Of a DNA stretch of 64,000 nt, positions 22,290-34,340 are shown in pieces (positions within the stretch are counted from its first letter, which is position 1; every line of letters begins with the position of its first letter). The notes under the pieces were generated by a model, which was not told the DNA's origin, did not search any database, and saw only the letters and a program-made list of their open reading frames with translations. Source of the stretch: Hydra vulgaris (taxonomy: Eukaryota; Cnidaria; Hydrozoa; Anthoathecata; Hydridae); contig NC_088929.1 of assembly GCF_038396675.1 (NCBI RefSeq), forward strand, positions 34,486,501 through 34,550,500, given 5' to 3'. The translations under genes were made by a program, and so were the position numbers.

Positions 22290-23760
22290 CTTAATGAAGT
22301 CATCGATTCCTCATCTTCATCAATATAGTTTACTTTGAATAAATAATTTTGTTTATCTTTTTTCTCTAATAAAGAGGCATTGATGTAAAAAAAAGCTAAT
22401 TTTTCCACATTTTCATTTAGTAGTCTATTTCTCCTCTTTCCATGAATGAAACTATAAGTGCCTTAAACCTTTTCACTAAAAGCAGAAGATGTCGAAACTG
22501 CAAATAACCTATTTACAATTTTTGATAAATTTGGAAATTTACTATTCTGACAATTGCCAGTAATGAAAATGTGTTGTAAATATTTGCTAAAACCATATTT
22601 ATTACTTTCAAACTACCCAATATTTTTACAGGAAAATTCTACTAAGCTTTTGACTTTTTTCTAAAACTCACAATCAAAAACAATTTTTATAAATGATTTT
22701 TTTTTCTGATTCTTTAATATTTGCTACAATGTGATCTTCAATTAAGAGTTCAATAATAAATTTAGCATTCGTTAATTTTGATAAACAATTATATTAACCA
22801 TACCAACAAGTGTTAACATGAATCACTAAGGTATTTTGAATTCTATACTTTTTTTTTAATTCATTAAACCTTTACGAAAGCAAATGTATTTTTTTAAATA
22901 AATAATATAATTTGTAGAGCAGATGACATTGTTTCTTTAAAATAATCCAAATAAATTATATCTTTAATGAGTAGAATAATAACGTTATTTGATTAGCGAA
23001 AATCTTTGGAAAACATTAAATAATATCCCATTCACTTCTCATTGAACTTGTGTTATCAGTTACATTTATCATTTCCTAATTCTTCTACAAACATTACAAT
23101 AATTTCAGCAATAGTTTTTCCTTTTTGAGAAACACTACTAGTGTTAATAGATTTAAAAAAATGACTGTTTTCCAGGAATTACATAGATTACAAGGTGATC
23201 ATTTCGTATATTTGACCAACCATCACTTGATTTTGAAAAATAATTACTTTAGCTTATTATTTTTAAGCCAATATTAAAATACTTTTCATACTGATTCCTC
23301 AGAAAAGTAGTTCTAATAACTTTTTCTGATGACATAAGGTTTAAATAAGCCAACCTCAAAGCACCTATAAAGTTTTTAAAACCTGAATAAAACGTTAAAT
23401 ATAATTCCAGTTCGAAAAACAAATTTTGACAAAAGTTTATCATAATGTAATTAGTCAGATTTGTTTAAAGTTTCCATATCATTTATTATGGTAGCATTTT
23501 TGTTAATTATTTTTTGGAATATCAGATCCTCAACCTTGTTGACTTACCAAATTAACAGTAATATGTTGTTTACTTATAACAATTTTAACATTTACAAATT
23601 TATGAAAAAAATCTATTTTTCTTTATCAGATATACCAGAACAACTGACTCTTTTATGACTGCCTAATTTATCAGATGACCAATAAACTTCTATGCCACAT
23701 AAAATGCATATTCTTTTTTTAATTAAAATATTCTTGCTTTTTAGATATATTTTTGTTCAT
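22290..23760 (-). pseudogene. hAT transposase relic, BED finger to dimerisation tail
   Basis: Minus-strand order is complete. A BED-like finger, KKRICILCGIEVYWSSDKLG then SHKRV, lies at about 23,715-23,640. INFCQNLFFELEL, then LRLAYLNLMSSEKVI, is at 23,443-23,249. The hAT core motif SSDGWSNIRNDHLVIYVI is at about 23,230-23,175, with ITDNTSSMRS-like words near 23,050. The tail STSSAFSEKV, then HGKRRNRLLNENVEKLAF, is at about 22,500-22,395. This is the standard architecture of hAT transposases. Many frameshifts and stops break it. No terminal repeats were identified. Confidence 0.8.
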
Positions 23761-23866
23761 ATTTTATCTAAATCAATGTTTAAATAAATATTATATTATA
23801 TATATATATTTAAACTCATTGTATAAATATTATATTATATAAATAGTATATATTTATAAATTTATG

Positions 23867-24057
23867 AGCAGCCGTGGCGCAGTGGTAGCGCATTTGTCTC
23901 CAAACAAAGGATCCGTGGTTCAAACCCTACTTCTGGGCATGTTTTGAGACATCGGTTAGGAAGGGGGCGAGAACTTCCAGTTAAAAGCTCATCAGCGGAG
24001 CTCTGTAATTAGACCGTAAAGACTTCTTGGGGCAACTAAATAAAATTAAAAAAAAAA
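23867..24057 (+). mobile_element. tRNA-Trp-derived SINE
   Basis: The head resembles tRNA-Trp: A box TGGCGCAGTGG (23,875-23,885), anticodon arm TTTGT-CTCCAAA-ACAAA with anticodon CCA, and B box GGTTCAAACCC (23,917-23,927). The acceptor stem ends do not pair, so it is not a tRNA gene. A body of about 120 bp follows, containing GACATCGGTTAGGAAGGGGG, and ends in an A-rich tail near 24,057. That is the Pol III SINE layout. Retrotransposition would need a partner LINE. Confidence 0.85.
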
Positions 24058-24059
24058 GG

Positions 24060-24740
24060 GTAGCCACGTGTTGAGGTACACCACCAAATATTTTCTGAAA
24101 ATTGAAAAAAAAAAGTGAACTTTTGATATTAAGCTCATTTGATAGGCAATTTATTGTAGAATAGTAATTTAAAAAGTTTGTCCTTTTTTTTTAATTTTGC
24201 GATAAGTTAACTAAAAAAAAAAAAATTTATATTGGAATGACAACAATATTTAATCTTCTTTTGCCCTTTATTCCGTTTTCAAATTTTGCGAAACATTGTC
24301 TGATTGTAAACATGATATCTTGAGGAACAGAAGTGCAAACCACTTCAAATTTCAGAAAATGTCTATTATTCTATTTTTTAGGGCTGAAATTTTTTTTTTT
24401 ACCTTATGTAAAAAAACTGATATAACTTTTAATATCCTTTGAAAATCTTAAAATCTATTTGTCAATACCTTACCTTAAATGTCAAGAACATGTGGAAACA
24501 ATTTCATGGATTTTGTCCTAATATATTTCAAGTTATCGTGTTTTGAATTGACCCAATAAAATGAATGTTTATCAATAAACTTGAGGCAAAGTTGATTAAA
24601 TACTAGAATGTTAAATATCATTAAATGGAATTGTTGAAGAAACTGTGGTCAAGATTTAATTTTTCTTCACAAAATATGTTATAAATTTGTCAATTCTTAT
24701 CTAAATCCCTATATAACTTGGTATCTGTAACAGTGGGCTA
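24060..24740. other. Non-coding stretch, nothing recognised
   Basis: A-rich runs and no supported gene or repeat boundary. Confidence 0.4.
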
Positions 24741-24990
24741 CAAATATGTAACAGCCTCTACCTATCCGGCGTAACCAGATCTAGAGAGATGCCGAAACTT
24801 TACCACCCAAAAAAACCAACTTTACCACCCAAAAATGGATATATCTTCCATAGATGAGCTTCTTAATGTGAAATTAGTAGTTTTTATTTACAAAAAGTTA
24901 TTGTAATTTAAAGACCACCAAATATGATAGGTGTACTTTTATGTTAGGGTGGTTTAAGAAGTGGCGGTTTAGCACACCCTATTATCAAAA

Positions 24991-25070
24991 ATGTTTCATT
25001 CATACAAATATATATATAAAATGTTTCATTCATACAAATATATATATAAAATGTTTCATTCATACAAACT
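24991..25070. repeat. 30-bp tandem repeat, 2.7 copies
   Basis: ATGTTTCATTCATACAAATA plus TATATATAAA repeats at 24,991, 25,021 and 25,051. Confidence 0.9.
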
Positions 25071-25615
25071 TATTAATAAAAATCTAGTACTAAAATTGAA
25101 AATCATATTCCAATACTTAACAACATATACGATTGGTGAATACATTGACTTAAGTGGAGGGGTGTGTGTCTCCCACCCCCTCCTCGAACCGAAATTCGAT
25201 AGGCGACTCTGGCTTACCTTAGCGTATTGTCTATTGTTAAAAATGATTATTATATAGTTTAATTATTGGAACTTCAATTTTTTATCATTTAGTAAAATTC
25301 ATAACAAAACTAAGTAACTAAACACATCTTCTTTGTAATTAAAAATTAACGAGATTTTTATTACTTTTTTATTTTAAAGCAGCCAAACTATTCCATCAAT
25401 AGCAGTTGTAAAATATTACTTTATAAGACTTTGTTGTATTATTTTATGTTTTAATGTACAATGTTATTTTGGTAACGCAAATTTATTACAATTTTGATTT
25501 CAAAAAGAAAAGTTTAATTTGATTGTGAGGGCGGCAAACGCCCGAACCAAAAAAAGTTTGACACAACACAGATAGGTAATTTTTAGGATAGTTTTAATAA
25601 TTAATTTTTTCACAT

Positions 25616-25742
25616 TCTAAAATGATACAAAAAATTGCAAAATTCTTTTATTTTAATTTCTAAAACGATACAAAAATTTCTAAAACGATTCAAAAAATTC
25701 TAAAACGATACAAAAAATTGCAAAATTCTTTAATTTTAATTT
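25616..25742. repeat. Irregular TAAAACGATACAAAAA repeats
   Basis: Four copies of TAAAAYGATWCAAAAA, two of them extended by TTGCAAAATTCTTT, forming a degenerate direct-repeat block. Confidence 0.8.
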
Positions 25743-26290
25743 AAAGAAATATTTATTCTTAGAAAATTAAGATGGCGGAGCAGCTCCGACTCTGATTTTC
25801 CAAGCGACATGAGGTATTTTAGTTACATTTATATTTTGTTTTGGTAACTTTAGCGCGCAGTAACAGCAATTAAAAATATAATTTATTTTTTGGTTTAAAT
25901 CAAAAGCGGAGGGGTAGTAACATACGCCATATGTTGTAATCAAGTATTATATAAATTTGATCTGTAATTCCTATAAAAGTTTTGATGAAAAAAAATATTT
26001 ATAAGAATTGTTATTTTTTTATGAAAGGGTGTATTAAAGCATTACCACCACATCCACCAACTATTAGATACGCTTCTAACGTTTCTTTGGGATGTAAAAT
26101 GAAATAATAACAACTTATTATAAAAACTACTAACTTCATTTAAATACACTTATTTATGGATAAAATTTACATTTATTGGATGGTAAAGGCTGTGTTTTAG
26201 TACCCCTCTAACTCCCTGGGAGCGCCCGTAAACTAGTGACCAACGCAAATACACAGTCCGTTCATACACCTATCATTTAATACCAAAATA

Positions 26291-26800
26291 TAGTTTTTTA
26301 GATAGGTATTGACAAAGTTTAACAATTTTCCTGAAGAAAAATTAAATTTTGACCGTAAACGTTAATTAAGAAAAAGAATCTAATTATTGCGAGTATGAAT
26401 AAAATGGTAATTATTAGCGTTTATAGTGCTTTTTTTATTTATTTCAACATCCAATAAGAGTGCTTGCCTCAACTATTCAGGTCAATGTTTTTTATACGGT
26501 TCTTAATAAGCATAAAATTCTCTATTGAAATTAATCATAAAAAGATAGGGGTAGGCTACTGAAAAAGTGCTGACAGAGAGGCCAATCGATTATTTTATTT
26601 TATATTTGATTAAGATTGATAAAAAAAAAAAGGAAAGTCAAATAACTGAAAGTTTAACGTGTTAACTCATATCTAAATTGAAATACAAATAGTTTACTTA
26701 TTTTAATGTAAAGTTAATTAACTATTTTTAACTTTTCCTTGCTTTAACTTAAACTTTTGTTGAAAAAATCCAAGTTAATAAATGCTAATAAATGTACTTT
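26291..26800. other. AT-rich non-coding stretch, nothing recognised
   Basis: No supported gene or repeat boundary. Confidence 0.4.
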
Positions 26801-26889
26801 AACTTAGCCAAAGATGATCCTGAATTTTACTTTCTGTTACTTAAAGTTGCAATTAATGAGAGTTGCAACCAACGAGAGTTGCAATCAAG

Positions 26890-27533
26890 TTGCAATCAAT
26901 GAGAGTTGTAAATTATATGGAAATGACTGTATGGCAAACTTGATTACTTTGGCTATAAGTAAAATGAGATATAAAGACGTAAAAGGTAATCCACAAGTTT
27001 TTGTAAATTTTTTAGACAATAACAAGTTATCACGAGGTATCATTCCAAGGTATAGTGGAAACTGCATTCATATTCTTTTCCGTACTAGTTTTGATAAAGC
27101 ATTACAGTGACTTAAAACAATATCTTACAACTGGAACAGTAAAGTGTAAAAGTTTGCAAGCCAATCTTCGAGATACATTTTGTAGTGCAACCACAATCAA
27201 ACAAATATTTGTGCTTGCAGTATTTATGAATCTTCTTACTAGATCCTCAATGAAAATGTTTTATATACCATAAGAGCATACAACTTTTGAACATATTGCT
27301 AGTATCCAGGTTGTGAAAAATGTTATACAAACAGTTCAAGCTTGCAAATCCAATCCAACAGGGTTGTTTTGCAGACAGACTATTTTTTTTTGGAAAATTG
27401 ATCAAACCAAACATGCTCTATTGATGAAGAACTTCTTTAAATAATTTCTGCATGTCTTATTACAGTAGAAGATGTTTTAAATAGACAATATAAAAGATAT
27501 TTTTCACTTACTATTACAGATACATTTAAAAAG
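26890..27533 (+). pseudogene. Uncharacterised transposon ORF, left part, split by insertion
   Basis: Frames joined across a frameshift near 27,090 give ISKMRYKDVKGNPQVFVNFL, LSRGIIPRYSGNCIHILF, KHYSDLKQYLTTGTVKCK and LQANLRDTFCSATTIKQI. After a stop near 27,270 come VVKNVIQTVQACKSNPTG and DTFKK at 27,533. I recognise this as a repetitive ORF found in cnidarian and fish genomes but know no established function or name. The sequence stops exactly where the CCATGG-rich element begins. A short resumption, KETTSASLHN, appears just beyond that element at 34,346. It is inactive. Confidence 0.55.
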
Positions 27534-27857
27534 CCCTTACGGAAATATTCCATGGAATTCCATGGGTATTCCATGGAAAACCCAGGGTGCAATATGAGCT
27601 ATGAATAAAAAAACCATAGTTCACCCTTGGAAATTCCATGGGATTTCAATTCTCATGGAAATTCACACATGGAAACTCCGTTTTCCATGGTAAAACCATG
27701 GTTTAAAACATTGGTTTTACTCATAGAATTCCATGGGTTTTACGAATGCACTTTTAAAGATGCCGTCGTATCTCGTAGAGTTACAATTATTTCTAACTTA
27801 AGTAATAATATTTGCTGCATTCTTCTGTTTTTCTGTATTTTATAAGACTATAAAACA

Positions 27858-27922
27858 TATTAAATTTGATGCATTATAAAAAACATATAAGCATGTTTTT
27901 TATAATGCATCACATTTAATAT
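27858..27922. repeat. Hairpin, about 29-bp arms
   Basis: Arms ATATTAAATTTGATGCATTA and onward at 27,858-27,887 pair with 27,894-27,922 with one or two mismatches across ATAAGC. Confidence 0.85.
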
Positions 27923-28361
27923 GATTCAAACCAAACTTACAGACAATAACAACTAGACATATTTGCAATAGTTAGTATATGATAAATGAATGCATTTTAT
28001 AATGCATCATAATATGATACTATCAGAGATGTTGGTCTCGAGACTTGAATCTTGGTCCCGAGACTTCTCGAGACTCATTTAACTGTCTTGTTCTTGGTCT
28101 TGAATCTAAATGTCTTGGTCTTAGTCTTAGCCTGTACTGTCTTTACGTCTCTGGATATTATCATACCATAATGCATTATAAAATGCATATATATATATTT
28201 ATTATTTATATATTTAATTATATATTATTTATGCATATGCTTATTCTAACTACTACCAGTAGCTTTGCTTACTTTGCACAACTTGCAATAGTATAGCAAG
28301 TATATCAAGTAAATGATTTTTAATGTTTATTTGGTTTACAACAAATATTTTAGTTTTGATG

Positions 28362-28405
28362 TACATTAGATAACTAGTGAATTAATACACAAGTTATCTA
28401 ATGTA
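28362..28405. repeat. Hairpin, 14-bp arms
   Basis: TACATTAGATAACT at 28,362-28,375 is reverse-complemented at 28,392-28,405. Confidence 0.85.
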
Positions 28406-28739
28406 TATTAAAATTAATATAATTATTTTTATAAAACTTATTTAATATATTAGGTAAGCTTAGATAAGCAGTGTATCGGATAAGATTAGATAATTAATGT
28501 ACAAAAGATAACTAGAACCATCTTTTTTAATTTTTTTAAATGGCTTTAGTTTGCGTAAAAATGTTTAAAGTTAAAACACTTTATTGTATGGTAAGTATTA
28601 ATTAAGTATTAAAAAACTTCATTTTATGATAAAATGTTTTATTCAATTTTAGTTTTGTTAAGTTGCTTTCGTCTTTATGTTGACTATACTTATTATGTTT
28701 TTTCTTTACTATTAAATAACAGAATTACTAGAATATGTA

Positions 28740-28842
28740 AATAATGTAATAGTTTGTGTATTAATTTATTTTATTTTATTAAATTACTTCATTATAAGCC
28801 GACAGGTTTGACTGGCGGTATAAATGATGTTGTTCATCATTT
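28740..28842 (+). repeat. Exon-like cassette, copy 1 of 3
   Basis: A TTATTTTATTAAATTACTTC lead and TATAAG acceptor-like end precede GGTTTGACTGGCGGTATAAA and TGATGTTG. The frame reads GLTGGINDVVHH. The same arrangement recurs at 33,150-33,290 and 33,350-33,480. Function unknown. Confidence 0.5.
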
Positions 28843-30403
28843 GAATAATTTATAACACTTTCAGTTTTTATATGCATTTAATATTTTTAAAAATAGTTCA
28901 AAAGCTGTCTAAATAAAATGGTGAATTGCGTTTAAATTAACCAGAAAAGATATAGGCGTAATCTTTGGGATTCAACTTGTAAGGATGTTCCTAGAACAAC
29001 TTAGTTGGAAAAGGAAAACAACGGAAATGTTTTAAAGGTATCAGAAAGGGGTAATTCCGCATCAAATCACCCAAAATTTAGGAAATTTTGAACCATGGGT
29101 TCTCAAATTTTTTAAAAACTTCTTTGGCTGTTGCATCTTAAAAAGAAAAGTTGACACATAAAATTTCAGCTAAAAATGTTAAGCGGTTGACAAGATACTT
29201 CATTTTTAATATTGACCTGGTTTCCCAAAATGACCCGGTTTTCATAACATCCTGAAAAAACATTTTTCTTAAAAAAATAGGAAATAAAAATGGCAAAACT
29301 ATGAAAATAAACAATTATAATGTTTTTTTGACGCTGAATTCAATAAATGTACTTAAAATGCTGAAATATAAAAGGAACATGCTTAAAAGTTAATAAAACA
29401 ACTAGTTTCTATAAACTAACTTTGGGGCCCAATATCTCAAAACACCCCCGCCAAATTTTTTTTTTTGTTGCTGTTAATATTTTCAGCTGCTTATATTCTT
29501 ACTAGGCACAAAAAATCTAACTGGAAAAACAACTGAAACATATGGAACTTTAATTTCAAAGATATAACAAATTTTCAATAAATTATTTTAAAAAACTTGC
29601 AAATAGAGTTCTGTAAAATATTAAATTTGGTTTATAGACTCCTTAAAAAAACAAAAATAACTTTGTTATATTTAAGGAAGTCTTAATTATATGATAATTT
29701 AGTTATTTGATCTTAATAACTGAAAAAAACATTTTAATCAGTTTTTATATAAAAACAATTGCTTTTATATAAAAACTAATTAAGTGTGATACTGATGTGC
29801 ATTTGTTTAAAAAAAAAATTTTGACAACTATATTTTGTATAGGTTTATAATAACTAGTTTATAAAAAGTTCAGGTATAGAACAGCATTTATTTATCGGTG
29901 AAATTTTATTCAAATTTTAACAGATTAACAATTTGACATATATATATAAATTGTATATATATATAAATATATCTATAAAAAAAATTAACAATATCTATCA
30001 GTGTAAAAAATTATACAACAGGGATTCTGATAAGATTTGAATTATTTCTATATTAAAAATTTTTTTCTTTTGAACTGAAAATAAGTAGGAAAGAAAAATT
30101 CTCTTTTTTTAAAAAAATACTAAGTATTTTATTATAAGATGTGTTCTATTGGCCTAATGACATCAGATGCATGCAAAGGCCAACAAGGTGTTATTGAAAC
30201 TTTAAGCAATGAAGAAAAAATAACTATATCATTACGCTGTAACATTGAACTATCAAACTTAATAATGTTATGTGAAAGACATACTACAAAATATTTGAAA
30301 ATGTACCCTATATAGCAGAAAGCATGCTGCGATCCATTCCATAAACATACAAAGAAAATCACAAGTAAGTAGAAGTAGAATTTAAATATTTTAATAATCT
30401 TTT

Positions 30404-30476
30404 TTAGAAGTACAAAATTATTTTGTACTTCTAATATCGACCAAGTTGGTCAATATTAGAAGTACAAAATAATTTT
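30404..30476. repeat. Overlapping hairpins before the transposase start
   Basis: AGAAGTACAAAA and TTTTGTACTTCT pair locally. TACTTCTAATATCGACCAA and its near complement around TTGGTCAATATTAGAAGTA form a second, alternative fold. They lie 25-95 bp upstream of the ATG at 30,501. Confidence 0.85.
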
Positions 30477-30500
30477 GCAGTTACAGAATACCAAGCAAAA

Positions 30501-32252
30501 ATGGCTAGACAAATTTTTAATAAAAAAGGATTGTTAGCTATCTCTCCGTTGTATAAAGGTAAAGTCTTACACAAAGAAATAAAAGATTATGTTAAATTTT
30601 TTTATGACTCGAGTGATTTATGTAGAGCTATGCCTGGAAAAAAAGATTATGTTAGCATTCAAAAGAACGTCCATAAACAAAAAAAACTGCTTTTGTGTTA
30701 TTTAAAGGAACTATATGTATTATACAAAGAAAACAATCCAGAAATACAAATAAGTTACTCAAAATTTGCTTCACTTACGCTAAAGTGGTGCATTTTGCTA
30801 GGTGCAAGCGGTACACATTCTATTTGTGTTTGTTATTATCACCAAAATACTGAATTGCTAGTAGATGCCTTAAATATTGGACTAAAGTATAAGGATTTAC
30901 TTTCAATAACCATTTGTTCAGTAGAAAACAAAGAAAGCATGCTTTCACAGTGTGATAAAGATTGTCCTGGTAAAGAACCCCTAACCAAATATTTGTATGA
31001 GATTTTTGGAGAATACGAAGATGATTTTGAGATACACTACAAGCAATGGAAAACTACTGATAATGCAACACTATTGAGTTTAACAGCATGTGTTCCAACA
31101 TTTGTTAAACTATTAGTATCTTGCTTTGAAAAGCTACAAGCTCATTCTTTTATTGCTCGCTCTCAATCACAGTACCTTAACCAACTAAAAAAAAATATGG
31201 ATCAATCAAACATTAGCATTATTGGCAACTTTGCAGAGAATTATGCTTTTGTAGTCCAAGATGAAATACAAAGCTATCATTGGAACACCCAACAATGTTC
31301 TTTACATCCATTAGTAATATACTATAAAGATGATAAAGATGTACTGTAACATATTTCTTACTGTTTTATATCAGAGGACATTACACATGATGTAACTTAC
31401 GTGAACAAAATATTTCAACTAATCATACCAATATTTAAAATAAAATTTTTCAATATGTCTATATTACATTTATTCACTGATGGTTGCGCAGGACAGTACA
31501 AAAATTGTAAAAGCTATTACAATCTATGCCAACTAGAGAGCGAATTCGCCTTTAAAGTTGAATGGAACTTTTTTGCCACGTCCCACGGAAAATCACCATG
31601 CGATGGGATTGGTGGTACTGTAAAAAGATTAACAGCACAAGAAAGTTTAAAACGACCATACAGAAACCAAATTCTCACATCAGAAGCTATGTATGAATTT
31701 TGCATTGAGAAAATCAAGGTTGTTAACTTCATTTACATAAAGGGATTGGACTTACAATTGAAACGTGAAAAGCAAAAAGAAAAGTACACTGGTGTAACAA
31801 CTCTACCTGGTACTCGTAGCTTTCAACAATTTATACATCTTGGAGATGACAGGGTTGGGGCAAAGAGGTGTACTACGGACACTATTTATACAATAATCCA
31901 CAATCTTAAAAAGAAACAAGATGTATTTCAAATTGATACTGTCACTTAAGGAAGTTATGTAGCTGTAGTCTATGATGATAAGTGGTGGATCGGCATTGTA
32001 ACTGAAACCAACCTAGAAGAAGTTGATGCTAAAGTTAAATTTCTTCACCCAAAAGGTCCATCAATCTATTTTAATTGGCCTGAAAGAGATGACTAGTATT
32101 TTATTCCCAAGACCAACATATTGAAAAAACTATCTGTTCCACAAGCTTGCTCTAGTTCCGGTAGAAACTATGTGTTTAAAAATGCTGAAATAGAAGAAGT
32201 ACAAGTAAAATGGGAACAATATCATGAACTATTACAAACACAGTCAAAATAA
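30501..32252 (+). pseudogene. DDE-type transposase, single frame with three in-frame stops
   Basis: From ATG 30,501 to TAA 32,250-32,252, 583 codons stay in one frame, broken only by stops at 31,347 (TAA), 31,947 (TAA) and 32,094 (TAG). There is no frameshift or intron. Features in order: a basic N-terminus; a Cys/His-containing middle (SQCDKDCPG); NFAENYAFVVQDEIQSYHWN at about 31,230-31,290, with a candidate first Asp; LFTDGCAGQYKN at about 31,470-31,510, the second; and FFATSHGKSPCDGIGGTVKR at about 31,570-31,630. A C-terminal module reads SYVAVVYDDKWWIGIVTE, then FLHPKG and FNWPERDD. I recognise this as a widespread animal transposon protein without a settled family name. The same motif series, in weaker form, is seen in the protein at 54.9-58.6 kb. 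Confidence 0.75.
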
Positions 32253-33149
32253 CTTACATCTTCGATACCTTTGAAAATCTTGTTTATTCAAGTAACTTTT
32301 TAAATTACGATTAACTTATTTTCATTTTATTTACAAATATTGTTTGGGAATTTCTTGAAAAAATAACACATCTTTGAAATTAAAGTGTTATATTGTTTTT
32401 CCAGATAGATTTTTTTTGCCTAGTAAGATTATAAGCAGCTGAAAATATTAACAGGAAAAAAAAAATTTGACGGGGGTGTTTTGAGATATTGGGCCCCAAA
32501 GTTGGTTTATAGAAACTAGTTGTTTTATTAACTTTTAAGCATGTTCCTTTTATATTTCAGCATTTTAAGTACATTTATTGAAGTCAGCGTCAAAAAAACA
32601 TTATATATGTTTATTTTCATAGTTTTGCCATTTTTATTTCCTGTTTTTTTTTAAAAAAAAGTTTTTTCAGAATGTTATGAAAACCGGGTCATTTTGGGAA
32701 ACCAGGTCAATATTAAAAATGAAGTATCTTGTCAACCGCTTAAAATTTTTAGCTGATGTTTTGCATGCAATATTTTTTTATAGTTAGGAATAATGTGTCA
32801 AAATATAACACAAAAAGAAGGCACATGATTCAATGAACTGGGTGATTTGATGTGGAATTACCCAAAGGGAAGTTAATTAACGGACGAGATTTTACTTCAC
32901 AGTTAATTATAAGCATACAAATGCAATGTTTATAAATAATGCACTATTATTTATTATAGTTATTTTTATATTTTTATTTGTTTATATTTAACTAATGTGA
33001 AGTGCTCGTCTTAAGTAAAAATAGATAAGTTTATGCACACACTTTAATATTTATTATGTTTTTGCATTATTATACTTAATAAATTACATATTTATTTGTT
33101 ATGTTTTAAATTGCAAAGAAAAAATATAATAAATTTTGAATTTAATAGT

Positions 33150-33290
33150 GTGTGCATAAGATCTTTTATTTTAACCTTACCATTTTATTTAAATTACTGT
33201 ATTATAAGGAGGTAAGTTTGACTGGCGATAGAAATAATGCTTTCAGATAGATCGGACAAAGAAGAAAGCTTTTTTTAAATTGCGATTTAT
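33150..33290 (+). repeat. Exon-like cassette, copy 2 of 3
   Basis: ATTTTATTTAAATTACTGTA, TTATAAG, then GTTTGACTGGCGATAGAAAT. It aligns with the cassettes at 28,740 and 33,350. The reading frame contains a stop. Confidence 0.5.
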
Positions 33291-33349
33291 AATATATTTG
33301 TTGCTGCCTTGTTCTATATAAATGTTACCAACATACAGGTAACATTTAT

Positions 33350-33482
33350 ATATGTGCATAAATCTTTTTAACTTTATTTTAACTTCATAATTTTATTTAA
33401 GTTACATTATAGGCAGGAATGTTTGACTGGAAATATAAACGATGTTGAACATCGTGCAGATAGCTTGGACGAAAAAGAGGTA
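33350..33482 (+). repeat. Exon-like cassette, copy 3 of 3, with splice-like borders
   Basis: TTACATTATAG acceptor-like, then an open 60-odd bp frame reading QECLTGNINDVEHRADSLDE, then KEG and a GAG|GTAATA donor-like end at about 33,480. Further right, 33,580-33,640 reads GSTDTVGGAIALINGLNVFL. No protein family recognised. Confidence 0.45.
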
Positions 33483-34129
33483 ATAATCTTATAATTGTTA
33501 TAATAGATAATAATTATAAGTATATATGAATTAGTAAATAAAGAAAATTAGTTAGTATGTATATATTAGTCTACCTGGTTCAACAGATACAGTTGGCGGT
33601 GCAATTGCACTTATAAATGGTCTTAATGTTTTTTTGGATTGAATTTGTCGTACTGACAATTCTTTTTAGTTTGATGAAACTTAAAGTTATTAAATATTAA
33701 GTTTATATATACTTTTTTTATCAAACAGTTGTTATATAATAATAAACATGTAATTTGTTATATTTTCTGTAAAAATTGTTTTCTTAATCTATTTCAAATA
33801 TTTATCACTATGTATATCACTTATATTATTATATTACTATTAATTATTTATTTTATTTATATTTAGTATGTTCATACATATGCACGCGTTAAATACTGTG
33901 GTGAAGTTTTAATGTTTTAGGTGCATTATAGCTATTATCTTTCAAAGATTTGTAGGATTACAAAAGATTTAAATTTTATTTTGTTTATTGATTTTATTCG
34001 GTGAAAGCGATACCATAGATTAAAAGAACTCAATAATATTAGCGATTTGCGTGATAAAATTTGCTTTTTATGGAATAATATGGCAATTCAAATAACATTC
34101 GAACAAAAAAACTGGAAAACAAAACATGC

Positions 34130-34340
34130 TATTTTAACATGGAAAGTCCATGAGTTTTCCTTGGAAAGGTGTTCCAAATACCCATGGAAATTCCATGGTT
34201 TTTCCATGAATGGAACACTTTTCCATGGAAAACTCATGAGTTTTCCTTTAAAAACTCATGGTTTTTCCTTAAAGACGTATTCCAAATACCTATGGTTTTT
34301 CCATAGGCTTTTTTCAAAGATTTTCCATAGAAATTTTCCG
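34130..34340. repeat. CCATGG-rich right end of the split element
   Basis: Multiple TTCCATGG and ACTCATGAGTTTTCC words mirror the left end at 27,540-27,740. A 98-codon ORF across it is repeat-derived. Confidence 0.75.

Larger units (their letters stand above)
24744..26290. mobile_element. Inverted-repeat element without coding capacity
   Basis: The left block at about 24,795-24,905 (TTACCACCC, then TTAGTAGTTTTTAT and AAAAGTTATTG) is matched in reverse complement at about 26,100-26,195. GATAGGTGTAC at 24,925 has its complement near 26,262, so the arms are diverged but collinear. The interior contains short tandem repeats and no recognisable ORF. Exact ends and TSD were not resolved. Confidence 0.5.
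29049..32863 (+). mobile_element. 3.8-kb DDE-type transposon with about 500-bp TIRs
   Basis: The ends GGGTAATTCCGCATCAAATC and (reverse complement) GGGTAATTCCACATCAAATC define 29,049 and 32,863. AAAG lies on both outer sides (29,045-29,048; 32,864-32,867), a possible 4-bp TSD. Inverted similarity continues to about 29,575 on the left and 32,365 on the right, with CAGCTGCTTATA and TTGGGGCCCAATATCTC shared. Just inside the ends the arms have diverged more than further in. One plus-strand gene fills the interior. It is nested in the CCATGG-rich element. Confidence 0.8.

Noticed and set aside
23867-23938. Functional tRNA-Trp gene
   Set aside because: A and B boxes and anticodon are present but the acceptor stem does not pair and a SINE body with A tail follows.
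30132-30362. 76-codon minus-strand ORF within the 29-kb element
   Set aside because: No motif and antisense to the region before the transposase; likely chance.
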